Shown: piece by piece, positions 51,048 through 61,649 of the stretch | How positions within the stretch are numbered: position 1 is the first letter of the stretch | How the letters are laid out: every line of letters begins with the position of its first letter | Source of the DNA: Enterococcus diestrammenae | GTDB lineage: Bacteria > Bacillota > Bacilli > Lactobacillales > Enterococcaceae | NCBI RefSeq assembly: GCF_009933255.1 | Contig: NZ_MAEI01000005.1 | Location: forward strand, 1 to 64,000 | Length of the DNA stretch: 64,000 nucleotides | Direction of reading: 5' to 3' | Notes under the pieces: generated by a model | Told to the model about the DNA's origin: nothing | The model's database searches: none | The model's input: the letters and a program-made list of their open reading frames with translations, nothing else | Made by a program: the position numbers and the translations under genes

Positions 51048-54000
51048 TTAAAGATTGAGGATTTTTCTTTCGGCTAACCAGACTAACGCAGTAGTCGTCA
51101 CAGGTTTTCCTAACGCTTGTTCCAAAGCCTGCTTATAAAGAATCAACTGGCCTTGATAGCGCTCCTTCATCACTTCTTCGCTACCACTAAGCACAAAGTC
51201 CGTCTTAAAGTCATACAAGTAAATCTGGTCGGCTTCTTCGATATACCCATCGATTATCCCATGAATCAGCAGCTCGTCTTGGGTAGCATCATATTCTCGG
51301 AAAATCTCCCGAGCCTCTTTCAACATCGCAAAGGGTTGCTCCCGATGGACATTTTCTGGGTTTTCTCGCATTTTTTGCCCCAGTGTTCCCGTCAAGAACC
51401 AAGCAACTGCGGCAAAATCGATCCTTTCTGCCAATTCAGGAGTCAGTAGCCGGTGCTTCACCAGTTTATCAGCGAATCCTTGCAAATGATCCGCAGAAGG
51501 TTCCAGATTTAACGGCCACAATTGCAAAAATAAATGGGTGGCCGAGCCAACTTGATTACCAGCTACACTTGTTTCTTCCAAAAAGGCCGGTTTTGGTAGT
51601 TCCGTCTCAGTAAAACGATAACGTCGATTGGTTTCTTGCTCCTCGGCACTTAACCAATCAATCCTTGCTTCGTCACTGTTATCGGGATCGTCAAACATCC
51701 GCTTAATCTCAGAAACCGACTGGTAACTGGTAGTTTTCGTTGCTTTTTCATGAGGATACTGATAATCCAAACGCTGCTTCAGCCGTTGAAACTCCCCTTC
51801 CAATTGCTGTTGCTCCTTTACCCGTAAAGCGTCTTGCGGCGGCTGCATTGCTGCATCACCAGTTTCCTCTGTCACTTTTTGAGCTTGTAATGTTGTCACC
51901 CATGAAATAACTTGCGCTTCATCATAGAAGGAAATTTCAAAGTCCACCGGTGCTCCCACCGTCAAGGCTCTGTCGGCAGCTTCTGGGAAATAAGTCGTCA
52001 TTTGAGGATGACGCCATAAAGTTCGCCCTACCCAGTTCATTAAGACATTGGCGGCTTGCATTCGCAAAGCCGGATTTAAAACCACTTCAGTTTGATTGCT
52101 CGCTTGCTGCCATTTTTTGCCAGCTTCGGCCTGATCTTTATAAGAACCTACCAAAAATAGCTTTTGCTCCGCGCGAGTCAAGGCAACATAGAGTTTCCGC
52201 ATCTCTTCAGAGTAGGCTTTTTGCCGTCGAACTTGTAAGAGGGCCTGATAAGGCAACGTCTCATACTCGACCCGCGTCTCTGGTTCTAAATACTTAATCC
52301 CAGCCCCTAGCTTTTCTTCAAAAAGATAGCGGGTTTGAAAATCTTGTTGACTCATTTCCCGAGACATATCCATGACAAAAACCACAGGAAACTCCAGTCC
52401 TTTACTTCCGTGAATCGTCATGACGCGAACTGCATTTTCCACCGGTGTCGCCAGTGGTTTAGCCAAATCCACTTGCTTTTCTTGCATCCGTTCCACCATC
52501 CGGATGAACTTATACAACCCACGGAAGCTGGAACCTTCATAGGTTTGGGCCCGATCCACCAAAGCGATCAAATTGGCATAGCGTTGCCGTCCCACAGCCA
52601 TGGCCAACACATGATCCAGGTATCCCGTATCGTCATAAATCTGCCAAAGCAGCTCGGGAATCGAACGCACTTTTGATAAATCCCGCCAAGTGGTTAGCTG
52701 CGCCAAGAAAGCCGTCACTTTTTCTTGTAATTGCGCTTCCCCTACTTGCCCATACGCCAACAGTGCCTGGTAAAAACTGCCCTGCTTCTCAGCGACACGA
52801 ATTTGCCCTAGCTCCGGTTCAGTCAAACCGACAATCGGAGAACGCAATACTGCCGCCAGCGGGATATCATTGTCGGGATTATCGATAATCGTCAGCAGAC
52901 TAATTATTGTTTGAATTTCTGTTGTTTGAAAATAGTTTTCCGCATCACTGATTTCCAAAGGGATGTTAAGTTGTTGAAAACAGGTGATGATCTCTTCATT
53001 TTTTGTCTTCGTCGGTGTCAGCAAAACAATGTCGCGATATTCAATAGGTCGCAGGCTTTGCTTTTTCTTGTCGTAAACTTGAAACCCTTCCGTCATCAAC
53101 TGACGAATTTTAGCAGCCGTCAGGAGTAACTCCCCTTGGGTTTTATTTTCGATTTGTTGTGAAGAACGGGGTTCCCCTTTCTCATAGATGAGAAGTTCCG
53201 TCTCAAAGCCTGGAACCTCTGGAAAATCAGGAAACGCCGGAATCAAAGCCGCCGCTTCATCATAAGCAATTTGTCCAACGGCCGGATCCATCAACTGCAT
53301 GAAAACCAAATTGGTAAAATCCAAGACTTCATGACGACTGCGGAAATTCTCTGCCAAAATAATCCGTCGTCCCCCGTCTTGGTCACCAAAAGCTAAATAC
53401 TTGTCGATAAACAAGGTTGGATCCGCTAAACGAAAGGCGTAGATGGATTGCTTCACATCCCCCACCATAAACATATTCCCCAAACGCTCTTCGTGACTCG
53501 TCGGATCCACTTGGCGCACATAATACAAAATCGCTTCTTGTAGTCGGTTGACATCTTGGTACTCATCCACCATCACTTCAGCAAACTTTTGCCGGTAGTA
53601 GGAACTCGCTCCCGGTTGGTCTGCTGACGTACCTTGTAAAATCTGCAGCGTATAGTGTTCTAAATCATTAAAATCCAACAAGCCTTTCGCTAGTTTACGA
53701 TTTCGATAGTTTTGTAAAAAGTCGCTAGTCAATTGAGCTAGTTTGGCCACAAGAGGTTGCGCCAAAGCCATCAAGGTTTGACTGTCTGCTGGTGAAAAAG
53801 GCATCAGCTCTTTTAAAACAGCAATTTGCTCTTTACCAGCTTTACGATGGGCTAGTAATTCTTGGGACAATTCTTTATTTTCATTGCGTTTCGCTACTAA
53901 ACGACTATCCAAAGCGAGACTGGACAATTGCAAGTAAAAATCCTCCACGCGATCTTCCTGCAACGCGTCAGCTAGTCGTTGCAACTGAGGCAGTTCTTCT

Positions 54001-54878
54001 TGTAGTTTCGTTAAGTAATTACTAAAGGCTACCTGACTTTCAGCTAGATGCAAAGCTTGTTGATATTCCGCTAAAGCTAGAGCGAGATTCGCAACTAGCT
54101 GGGGTTTCAATTGCTTCTGGTACAGAGGATTCTCCTGAAAAGGAAGCTTTGTTTCATAGCTTTCCGGTAAAGCAGCGAGCCACCCTTCTGGATCAGGATT
54201 AGCGACTGCAAATAGGTACAAGCGCATCACTAAACTTGTCAATCCTTCATCAGAACGGTCATTGGAGAAGTTTTCTACCAATTGATAAAAAAGGTCATCC
54301 TCAGCTGCGTAATAACTTTCCCGCAGCTCCTCCCAGACTTCCTCTTTTAAAAGTAAGGTTTCCGTCTCATCAGTCAGCATGCGAAAGACCGGGTCAATCC
54401 CAATCAAAAAGTAAAAGCGACGAATAACAGTCAAACAAAAAGCATGCAAAGTCGAGATATTGGCTTGTGGCAACAATGTCAGCTGATGGGCATAATGGGC
54501 TTGCAGTTTCGGGTCACTTTCCTTGCTCAAAGCATCGGATAATGCCCTTTGAATCCGTTCTTTCATTTCGCGAGCCGCCGCTTCCGTAAAGGTCACGATT
54601 AGCAGCTCATCCACGTTAGTCCCGCTTTTCAGTTTTTCGATCACTCGCCGTACCAAGACCGTGGTCTTCCCCGATCCAGCAGACGCCGAAACTAAGAGGT
54701 TGTCCCCACCGTCAAAGACTGCTTGCCACTGTTTGTCAGTAAAATGTTCGTTATCTGGTTTTAAAGGAATTGTGCCTGGGCTTTGTTGCATTGGCTCCTC
54801 TTCTGGCAAAGAATCCCACAAGCTTCCCTGTCTGTTTTCCTCGAAGTTTTCTGGCTGCTTGCTTTGTTTATTCGGCAT
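51048..54878 (-). CDS. rexA: RexA/AddA, helicase-nuclease subunit A
   Basis: A 1276-residue RecBCD-like subunit that processes DNA ends for recombination. Superfamily 1 helicase motifs are present: Walker A in SASAGSGKTTVLV (about 71-78), [57 protein letters not shown] and VALTRAEQKLF. A C-terminal RecB-type nuclease has LIHGIIDGYIEE and LYDFKTDFV. The ATG at 54878 is chosen; an earlier GTG abuts the ribosome binding site. It overlaps the end of rexB by 11 bp. In Lactobacillales the pair is usually called RexAB. Confidence 0.94.
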   Translation of the reverse strand: MPNKQSKQPENFEENRQGSLWDSLPEEEPMQQSPGTIPLKPDNEHFTDKQWQAVFDGGDNLLVSASAGSGKTTVLVRRVIEKLKSGTNVDELLIVTFTEAAAREMKERIQRALSDALSKESDPKLQAHYAHQLTLLPQANISTLHAFCLTVIRRFYFLIGIDPVFRMLTDETETLLLKEEVWEELRESYYAAEDDLFYQLVENFSNDRSDEGLTSLVMRLYLFAVANPDPEGWLAALPESYETKLPFQENPLYQKQLKPQLVANLALALAEYQQALHLAESQVAFSNYLTKLQEELPQLQRLADALQEDRVEDFYLQLSSLALDSRLVAKRNENKELSQELLAHRKAGKEQIAVLKELMPFSPADSQTLMALAQPLVAKLAQLTSDFLQNYRNRKLAKGLLDFNDLEHYTLQILQGTSADQPGASSYYRQKFAEVMVDEYQDVNRLQEAILYYVRQVDPTSHEERLGNMFMVGDVKQSIYAFRLADPTLFIDKYLAFGDQDGGRRIILAENFRSRHEVLDFTNLVFMQLMDPAVGQIAYDEAAALIPAFPDFPEVPGFETELLIYEKGEPRSSQQIENKTQGELLLTAAKIRQLMTEGFQVYDKKKQSLRPIEYRDIVLLTPTKTKNEEIITCFQQLNIPLEISDAENYFQTTEIQTIISLLTIIDNPDNDIPLAAVLRSPIVGLTEPELGQIRVAEKQGSFYQALLAYGQVGEAQLQEKVTAFLAQLTTWRDLSKVRSIPELLWQIYDDTGYLDHVLAMAVGRQRYANLIALVDRAQTYEGSSFRGLYKFIRMVERMQEKQVDLAKPLATPVENAVRVMTIHGSKGLEFPVVFVMDMSREMSQQDFQTRYLFEEKLGAGIKYLEPETRVEYETLPYQALLQVRRQKAYSEEMRKLYVALTRAEQKLFLVGSYKDQAEAGKKWQQASNQTEVVLNPALRMQAANVLMNWVGRTLWRHPQMTTYFPEAADRALTVGAPVDFEISFYDEAQVISWVTTLQAQKVTEETGDAAMQPPQDALRVKEQQQLEGEFQRLKQRLDYQYPHEKATKTTSYQSVSEIKRMFDDPDNSDEARIDWLSAEEQETNRRYRFTETELPKPAFLEETSVAGNQVGSATHLFLQLWPLNLEPSADHLQGFADKLVKHRLLTPELAERIDFAAVAWFLTGTLGQKMRENPENVHREQPFAMLKEAREIFREYDATQDELLIHGIIDGYIEEADQIYLYDFKTDFVLSGSEEVMKERYQGQLILYKQALEQALGKPVTTTALVWLAERKILNL

Positions 54879-57800
54879 TAGACTCACCCTCCTTCATATC
54901 AGTAAATAACGCTTCTTGTGATTGATTGACCAAACGATGATAATCATTTTCCTTAAGCATCACGTCAAAGCTACAAACACTGCGGAAAGGACAAAAACTG
55001 CAAGCCCGTTTGCCATTGGGCGCTAAGAACGGATTCAAAGCCAGTTCCCCCGTAACGATCCGTTCCGCAGCATTTTGCATCTTTTTACGGTTGAACTGCC
55101 GCAACACTTGGATCTCTTCATCCGTATAAAATGTTTTGGTTTGCGCCGAATTTTTCAAAACGCCCTTGACGTCTCTTGTCAGAGGAAAAAGCTGCGATGT
55201 GCCTTTAGGTTCAGGCGTATCATCCATTTCTGCAAACAAACTGCCATCCTTCAAGTAGAACCCTTTCATACGGTATTTACTCAAAAGCTGATTTTGAAGG
55301 GCTTCTTCCGGTTTTAAAACGGGATCTTGGATGCGCATATAATAGGCACCCGCCGGACGAACCTCATCGGTACCGATCAGTGCTTCCGCATCTTGCAAAG
55401 CAACATCCAAATAAGTAATCAGCTGCATGGCCAAGCCGTAATAAGCCTCTAAAAGACTAAAACTTTTATCGCCAGACTTATAATCCACCACTGCCAACCA
55501 CGTTTTTCCATCTGCTTGAGCCACATCAATACGGTCGATTTTCCCGCGAACTTTCAAGGTCCCGCCATTGCTCAAAGGCAGATTGATGCCGGGAAATCCG
55601 GGTTTACCAGCAATTTCCCCAAAAGCAACTTCAGTTTTCACTGGTCGTAAGCGGGTCTTTTGCTGTTGTTGTTGCAAGGCCCAGGTCATTTTAGAGACAG
55701 TCTTGCCCAAGCGATGCCGAAGATAGTTCATACGTGCTGAGCTAGCTAAGACACCATACTGGGGTTCTCCAAAGATTTCTTTTAATAAGCCCTCAATCAA
55801 TTCTTCCCGTTCCTGGGTGGACAAGTCAGCCAAATCGGTGCCAATTGCATTCACGGCTTTTAAGAAACGATCCAAGGCATCATGGAACAAACTCCCCGTC
55901 ATCATGGGATCGATTCCGTAAACTTCTCGTTCTTGTAGACGCAAGCCAAAACCAGCAAAGAAACGATATTCGCACTCATAAAAACTTTCTAGGCGGGAAA
56001 CAGAGGCACGGATATCGGTACCATAAATTGTTTCTGCTAAAGCCGGATCAAGGGGTACCGGAACGTTTTGATGACTGCGACCGGCAAAGGCCTGTGCTGC
56101 AATTGCCGCTACTGGTGAGTCTCTGAGGGCTTGTTCCAATCGTTGCCAAACATAGGAAAGCGAGACTTTTTCATCCACAGATTGGCGATAAAGATTATTC
56201 AGCTGCCCGATTAAACTACGATAGCTAGTGACAAAGTTCTCAGGAGGTGCTTCCGGCGTCAACAGTTTTCGTTCGGTTACTGGAAGTTGTAACTGGCTAA
56301 CAAAACGAGCGACATACGGGGAAAGTTGGATATTTTGTTGGGTATCTTGATTCGCCGCATAACTCAAATATAGTTGGTCAGTTGCGGAGAGAAATAGTTT
56401 ATAGGCAATCAGTGGAGAGCGGGCCGACTGTTCCCGACTACCCTCTTTCATAAATTTCTCCTCTGGTAAAACCTGATTCAACCGTTGCCGCTCTTCATCT
56501 GTCAATAAGCTCTGGTTGGTACTAGCTTGAGGGAAATTTGTCTCATTTAAGCCGATTGCAAAAGTCACTCGACATTGCCGTGGACGAGCCAAAGTTAGCT
56601 GATTGACTTGAATTTGATCAATGGTGGAGGGAACCCGACCATAAGCGGTATTTTCCAAACCTGTCGCGAAAACTTCAGTAAAAAGCTCGTTATCAAACGG
56701 ATCTTCACCATAAATTTGGACATACTCATCCATCAAAGTCATCAACGAACCCCATGTTTGTTCATGACTGCGGGCTTGTTCCAGTTTTCCCACCGCTACT
56801 TCTCGATCCCGCCAAGCTAAAATAGCTTTTTCGACTCCGGCTGTGACCAAGAATTGATAAAGCCAAGTTACCGCTTGGCGACCGTCTTTTGCCTCTGGTA
56901 ATTTCTTGAGAAAACTACCTACGCCATCGCGAAAACTTCGACGTAACCGGTTGGAAGCCTTTGTCAAAGGCCCACTTTCCAAATGCGCTTGGTTTTCAAA
57001 ATCATACTCCACTACCGGCCAGTCATTTTTCCCAAGCCACCAATGTCCCTGAAAATTATTTTTCAGAGCCAAATTTTCAGTAAGATCCACATCTTGACGG
57101 AACAAGGCCAACGCACTTTCCCAATCTCCTTGCGTTTCCACCAAATATTCTTTAGGGAGAAACAATTCGCTTTTAAGCAAGCGCAAAATATTTTCTAAAC
57201 GATAATGATAACGGGGCAGTTCTAATAAACCTCGCAAAAACTCCACCAAAGGATGCTGATCCATCGTAGCTTTTTGGTCGATGTAAACCGCCAATTCCGC
57301 CTCTTGAAAAATCCGTGGCAACAATTGCCCATAGGTTTGCAAGTCATTGGTCACCAACTGGATATCTTTCAGACGTAAGGTAGGATCTGCAGCTAATAAA
57401 CGGCGTATTTCACTAGCGATTTGCCGTAATTCCTCTTCTGGCGTCACGGCTTTCCACAAATGTACTTGCGAGGACAAATCCAGTTGACGCCGATAATGAC
57501 CTTGATTGGTCGTCAGCCGCCAAAATGCTTCTAACTCCACCAAATTGGCATACTCATGGCAATCACCTGACGGAGGTAAAACTTGGACTTTGGCTCCCAC
57601 TTCGCGAGCTGTTTCCGTCAATTGATAAAAAATAGAGCCCGTGGCATAAAAAAGATCCAGCGGGGAGGGTTTGGCCGTCGTATATTGCTGGTCAAGCATC
57701 AACGCAACTGTCAACTGAGCCTTTTCCAAAAGAACCTGTAACAGCTGGATTTCTTGGGCATAGAGCTCCTCAAAGCCATATGCGATAAACAAGGTGTTCG

Positions 57801-58458
57801 ACAGATCAGGTGTCTCGATGAAATCCTGCGGCAGCTCCCCTTTTAAGTAGGCTGTCAAGACGGCTAGAGGATCCGCCACTTGCAAATTTCGTGCCGCTAA
57901 TGCTTCTTGATAGCGACTTAAAATCTGAGCAATCTCCCGCATTTTTTCCTGTTGATCTTGCCATTTCACCACTTCAGTCGCTTGTAAGCTGGCAAATTGC
58001 TCTTCATTTGGTGTAACCAATAACTCTTGAGGACTTAAATTGCCTGAGAGCAACTCGTTATTTAGATCCAAGAGTTGGTGAATAAACCCCTTTTTTTGGA
58101 CTTCACCTTTAAAAACCACCAAATCATCTTGCATCTCTGCTAAAATCCGTCGCATCAACATGGCGCTACCGGCATCACTGATAGTGTCTTCCGTCAACAG
58201 ACCTGTTTGTTGTAAAAAGTACCACGCCAAACGATAAAAACTAAAAACCTGCACTTGAATGGTACTGTAGTCTGGTGTTTTTTCCCGTTGTTTTAAGGCA
58301 TGGAGTAATTCTTGTTCTTGCAAAAATTTATTGTAATTAGGTACGAGAAAAAAGACGTTGCCGCCAGTTTCTTCCCGCCAGGAAACAGCCTCGTCGATGA
58401 CTCGTGTTTGATGGTCACAGTTTCCATGGCCTAAAATAAAACGTAAGCCCATATCCAT
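54868..58458 (-). CDS. rexB: RexB/AddB, helicase-nuclease subunit B
   Basis: An approximately 1196-residue partner of RexA. The N-terminus (MGLRFILGHGNCDHQTRVI) lacks the Walker A Lys found in B. subtilis AddB, as expected for RexB proteins. The C-terminal nuclease has VAVVDYKSGDKSF, and four cysteines (YECEY around 840, and CSFCPFRSVC near the end) could hold an iron-sulfur cluster as in AddB. Starts at 58458 or 58452 are possible, with AGGAG upstream. The original longer frame lacks a site. rexB-rexA form one operon. Confidence 0.93.
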   Translation of the reverse strand: MDMGLRFILGHGNCDHQTRVIDEAVSWREETGGNVFFLVPNYNKFLQEQELLHALKQREKTPDYSTIQVQVFSFYRLAWYFLQQTGLLTEDTISDAGSAMLMRRILAEMQDDLVVFKGEVQKKGFIHQLLDLNNELLSGNLSPQELLVTPNEEQFASLQATEVVKWQDQQEKMREIAQILSRYQEALAARNLQVADPLAVLTAYLKGELPQDFIETPDLSNTLFIAYGFEELYAQEIQLLQVLLEKAQLTVALMLDQQYTTAKPSPLDLFYATGSIFYQLTETAREVGAKVQVLPPSGDCHEYANLVELEAFWRLTTNQGHYRRQLDLSSQVHLWKAVTPEEELRQIASEIRRLLAADPTLRLKDIQLVTNDLQTYGQLLPRIFQEAELAVYIDQKATMDQHPLVEFLRGLLELPRYHYRLENILRLLKSELFLPKEYLVETQGDWESALALFRQDVDLTENLALKNNFQGHWWLGKNDWPVVEYDFENQAHLESGPLTKASNRLRRSFRDGVGSFLKKLPEAKDGRQAVTWLYQFLVTAGVEKAILAWRDREVAVGKLEQARSHEQTWGSLMTLMDEYVQIYGEDPFDNELFTEVFATGLENTAYGRVPSTIDQIQVNQLTLARPRQCRVTFAIGLNETNFPQASTNQSLLTDEERQRLNQVLPEEKFMKEGSREQSARSPLIAYKLFLSATDQLYLSYAANQDTQQNIQLSPYVARFVSQLQLPVTERKLLTPEAPPENFVTSYRSLIGQLNNLYRQSVDEKVSLSYVWQRLEQALRDSPVAAIAAQAFAGRSHQNVPVPLDPALAETIYGTDIRASVSRLESFYECEYRFFAGFGLRLQEREVYGIDPMMTGSLFHDALDRFLKAVNAIGTDLADLSTQEREELIEGLLKEIFGEPQYGVLASSARMNYLRHRLGKTVSKMTWALQQQQQKTRLRPVKTEVAFGEIAGKPGFPGINLPLSNGGTLKVRGKIDRIDVAQADGKTWLAVVDYKSGDKSFSLLEAYYGLAMQLITYLDVALQDAEALIGTDEVRPAGAYYMRIQDPVLKPEEALQNQLLSKYRMKGFYLKDGSLFAEMDDTPEPKGTSQLFPLTRDVKGVLKNSAQTKTFYTDEEIQVLRQFNRKKMQNAAERIVTGELALNPFLAPNGKRACSFCPFRSVCSFDVMLKENDYHRLVNQSQEALFTDMKEGESNAE

Positions 58459-58802
58459 AGCGCTCCTTTCTTCCTTTACTTGTCCATATCCAAACGACAA
58501 AGGATAGGTCTAGTATACCTGTTTTTTTGTCGTCCCGTCCACGGGAACAAAAAGTTAAAAAAGTGGTAATTATCTTTTTCCAAACATCACGATGACCAGT
58601 TGATATCCTCTTTACTCTCTATCCATGATAGATTACTCATTTGTAAACTTAGTAAGGGCTAAAATCCCAGTCTCCAAACAAAATAAGCCTATCTTCCAAT
58701 CTCTCTTAATGGAAGATAAGCTTATGTTGTTTGTGTTTCACGTAGCTTAATATTTACTTTGGAGGACTAAATGAAGACGGTTGTTCCGAGCTCTTTTTGC
58801 TT
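58459..58802. other. Intergenic region between lepB and rexB
   Basis: No gene is supported. It holds the lepB terminator (58681-58725) and presumably the rexBA promoter on the minus strand near 58500-58560, where I see no convincing boxes. Confidence 0.4.
58681..58725 (-). terminator. Terminator after lepB
   Basis: CATAAGCTTATCTTCCA pairs with TGGAAGATAGGCTTATT (one mismatch) and is followed by TTTGTTTGG on the minus strand. Confidence 0.75.
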
Positions 58803-59345
58803 TTACTCTTTGATCAGCCCGAACTCTTGCAACGGCCAAAAGATAAATTTGACATCCCCGACAATATCAGCTTCTTTAATAAAACCGATGGAACGAGAGT
58901 CTTTTGAGATACGACGGTTATCCCCCAACACCAACACTTCACCATCAGGAATCTTGCCAAATGAAAAAGAAGTTTCCTGATTTGGACCTAGCGTCAATGG
59001 TAACCCATCGGAAATTTGTTGTTCGAAATCCTCTAAATAAGGCTCTGCAGTCAATTTACCATCGATGTAAAGAGCCCCTTCTCGATATTCCACCTCTTCA
59101 CCCGGCAAGCCGATGACCCGTTTGATATAGTTTTTATCCGTTTCATCCGGTGCTGGAAAAGTGACGATGTCAAAGCGTTTAATATCTCGATTTAAAAGAG
59201 CTATCACCCGTTCCCCATCTGCTAATGTGGGATCCATTGAATCACCTTTTACGATTACTGGGGTAAACACGAATTGCCGCAACAGCCACAAAACGACAAA
59301 GAGTCCCGCCAGATATAAGACTGTTTTCAGCCACTCTTTTTTCAA
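58803..59345 (-). CDS. lepB: Type I signal peptidase
   Basis: A 180-residue S26 peptidase that cleaves Sec signal peptides outside the membrane. A single N-terminal anchor (about 8-26) is followed by the catalytic Ser in KGDSMDPTL (about 36), the catalytic Lys in YIKRVIGLPGE (about 74) and the C-terminal box VLGDNRRISKDSR. The length is typical of Gram-positive SipS-type enzymes. It is monocistronic with its own terminator. Confidence 0.94.
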   Translation of the reverse strand: MKKEWLKTVLYLAGLFVVLWLLRQFVFTPVIVKGDSMDPTLADGERVIALLNRDIKRFDIVTFPAPDETDKNYIKRVIGLPGEEVEYREGALYIDGKLTAEPYLEDFEQQISDGLPLTLGPNQETSFSFGKIPDGEVLVLGDNRRISKDSRSIGFIKEADIVGDVKFIFWPLQEFGLIKE

Positions 59346-59484
59346 AAGCTCACGTCCTTTTTTCGTTGAATCTGTTTTAAGTTTACCATAGCCTAGGCCT
59401 GTCAGAAAATCAAAGACCCTTTATCACTAGAAAGTCTTAAGGTCCCTTTTATGAATGATCAAGTTAGCAGCCGAAGCAAATTAA

Positions 59485-59513
59485 TTTACTTACTTTTCGT
59501 TAGTTGCTATACT
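59485..59513 (+). promoter_or_regulatory. Promoter of the nitroreductase gene
   Basis: TTTACT (59485-59490), a 17-nt spacer and TATACT (59508-59513), about 40 nt upstream of the start codon. Confidence 0.5.
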
Positions 59514-59554
59514 CTCTCTTGTACTTAAGAAAACAACCAAAAAGGAGTTTTACC

Positions 59555-60151
59555 ATGACAACATTTAAAGAAGCCCTTAAAAACCGTCGTTCCATTTACA
59601 CCTTAGGCCGCAACGTAGACCTGACTGAAAGCCAAATTGAAGACTTAATTACTGAAGCCGTCAAATATAGCCCTACTGCTTTCAATGCTCAATCTCCTCG
59701 TGTCGTGATTCTCTTTGGTGCAGCCCATGAAAAACTTTGGGAAATGACTGAAGCTGCCTTGAAACCTTTAACCCCTGCAGAAGCATTTCCAAATACGCAA
59801 GCTAAATTGGCTGGTTTTAAAGCCGGCTTAGGAACGGTTTTATTCTTCAAAAATACAGATACCGTGAAAAACTTGCAAGAACAGTTTGCCTTGTATGCTG
59901 ACAATTTCCCTGATTGGTCAGAACAATCAAATGGGATCGCTACTGCCAATACTTGGGTTGCCTTAGAAGAAGCTGGCTTAGGAGCCAACTTGCAACACTA
60001 CAATCCAGTTATTGACGAAGCAGTTGCTCAAGAATGGGATATCCCTACCAACTGGCAATTACGCTCCCAATTGGTCTTCGGTTCCAAAGAAGGCGAAGCT
60101 GGTGAGAAAGATTTCTTAGCAGATGACGAACGTTTCCGGGTCATTCGCTAA
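59555..60151 (+). CDS. Nitroreductase-family oxidoreductase
   Basis: A 198-residue FMN-dependent NAD(P)H oxidoreductase, closest in appearance to the FRM2/Hbn1-like branch (MTTFKEALKNRRSIYTLGRN, then KYSPTAFNAQSPRVVILFG). The Arg-Arg-Ser near the N-terminus and the AFNAQS segment contact FMN in this family. The C-terminal GLGANLQHYNP and WQLRSQLVFG are conserved. The substrate is unknown. The ATG follows AAAGGAG. It is monocistronic, ending before a perfect terminator. Confidence 0.9.
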   Translation: MTTFKEALKNRRSIYTLGRNVDLTESQIEDLITEAVKYSPTAFNAQSPRVVILFGAAHEKLWEMTEAALKPLTPAEAFPNTQAKLAGFKAGLGTVLFFKNTDTVKNLQEQFALYADNFPDWSEQSNGIATANTWVALEEAGLGANLQHYNPVIDEAVAQEWDIPTNWQLRSQLVFGSKEGEAGEKDFLADDERFRVIR

Positions 60152-60213
60152 ATCAATTGGTTGTAGCTAACAATCGTTTGACTTCAATATAATATCATTA
60201 AAGTGTCATTCAA

Positions 60214-60256
60214 AACACGCCTGCACAATTGCCAAATGGCTTTGCGCAGGCGTGTT
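60214..60256. terminator. Terminator after the nitroreductase gene
   Basis: AACACGCCTGC pairs with GCAGGCGTGTT, with an inner TTGCCAAATGGC loop region and TTTTCTT following on the plus strand. It may also act on the convergent gene at 60272. Confidence 0.85.
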
Positions 60257-60271
60257 TTCTTATTGAAGCTG

Positions 60272-60760
60272 CTATTTTTTTCCCTCATCAGAGTCCATCA
60301 ACAAAATTTCGATAGCGGTTCCTTTGGGCAGATGCTCCGATAAAAAGAGGGCAATCTCTTCTACTGGTGCATCGAAAATCAATAAAGGCCCTCGCATTCC
60401 GTGGCGAAAAAAATTCATTTTGGTTTGCTGAGGTGTTGCCAATAAAACGACTCGCTCAACCTCATTGTAAGGGACTCCTCGCAGATCCATTGAATTGTTG
60501 ACAATCCGGTCTTGCCCCAAACCTTTGGAGTCAAAAAGAAAACTCAAAATGAACAAGGCTGCAATAATTCCTCGCAAATAGTCTTCTGGTAATTTGGCTT
60601 CATGAATCGTTAATAACAAGCCACCGACTGCCAAAAAGGGAATCGCTGTCACTAAACTAGTACGCCGCTTGGAAGTAAAGACTAAATCTTTGCGCACTAA
60701 AAACAAATACAGGTACAGCACTAGCAACAAACCGATTAGCAATAAGGTAAAGCCGCCCAT
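60272..60760 (-). CDS. Hypothetical membrane protein
   Basis: A 162-residue protein with three hydrophobic segments (about 3-22, 37-53, 64-80) and a soluble C-terminal half (VPYNEVERVVLLATPQQTKMNFF, then APVEEIALFLSEHLPKG). The ATG follows GGAGGTG. The family is not recognised. It is convergent with the nitroreductase gene and divergent from the HdeD-like gene. Confidence 0.7.
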   Translation of the reverse strand: MGGFTLLLIGLLLVLYLYLFLVRKDLVFTSKRRTSLVTAIPFLAVGGLLLTIHEAKLPEDYLRGIIAALFILSFLFDSKGLGQDRIVNNSMDLRGVPYNEVERVVLLATPQQTKMNFFRHGMRGPLLIFDAPVEEIALFLSEHLPKGTAIEILLMDSDEGKK

Positions 60761-60991
60761 GATGCACCTCCTCCTTCGATTGGGTCTCCTTCAAAGATAC
60801 TTTATCCCGGTATTTTTGACAAATATTCTTCCCTCTCCTTCAAAAAGTGCATTTCAAAGAAGAATTTTGACACTATCCTTTTCTAATTATTACCAAATCA
60901 GCTACAATAAAGAAAAGCATCGCAAGAATCTACTGAGAGCCAACAAAACCTTATCTTGGTATTTTACTGAAATTTTTGAGGAGGAATCTTT

Positions 60992-61513
60992 ATGGAAGAA
61001 TTTATGAAAAAAATGAACCAATATGATTTGTTGCGGGGCGTCTTGGCGACGATTTTAGGTCTTGTTATCATTTGGCGTCCGGGCATGGTTTTTAATGGGA
61101 TTGTCTACATTATTGCTGCCTATTTTGCCTTGATGGGACTCTTAATTCTATACACTGTGCTGCGGGAAAAAGACCATCTTGCTGGTTCATACGCCCCAGG
61201 GATTTTATTGCTATTAGTTGCCTTGGCAGTCATCGTCTTAGCCAAACCGATTGTCGCTTTTATCCCCTTTTTACTCGGTTTATTTGTGGTAATCGGCGGC
61301 GTGCGGCAACTGCTTCAAGAAATCCAACTGAACCGACAAGGACTGGCCGGTACTGGTTGGTTTATCTTCGCTATTTTGATGATTATCGCAGGAGCCGTTT
61401 TACTTTTAAATCCTTTTAAAAGTGTATTGTTAATGTTTCGTATCTTTGGCGTTATCGCAGTCATTGTCGGGATATCAACCATGATTCGCTACCGGCAGCA
61501 GCGAGTCTCTTAA
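60992..61513 (+). CDS. HdeD/DUF308-family membrane protein
   Basis: A 173-residue protein with six hydrophobic segments and the repeated LRGVLATILGLVIIWRPG / GAVLLLNPFKSV pattern typical of the HdeD (DUF308) family, linked in E. coli to acid resistance. The ATG at 60992 follows GAGGAGGAA; an in-frame Met lies four residues later. No partner gene is adjacent. Confidence 0.8.
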   Translation: MEEFMKKMNQYDLLRGVLATILGLVIIWRPGMVFNGIVYIIAAYFALMGLLILYTVLREKDHLAGSYAPGILLLLVALAVIVLAKPIVAFIPFLLGLFVVIGGVRQLLQEIQLNRQGLAGTGWFIFAILMIIAGAVLLLNPFKSVLLMFRIFGVIAVIVGISTMIRYRQQRVS

Positions 61514-61649
61514 GTACTTCAAGATACCTATTCCATAACAACAACCCAAACAAAAGTTATTGCTTGACATTTTTATTAAAAATTGCATTTCTGATTGAAT
61601 TTTTGCCGACGAACCTCTATACTGAGTCTAATCAAATCAGAAAGCCGGT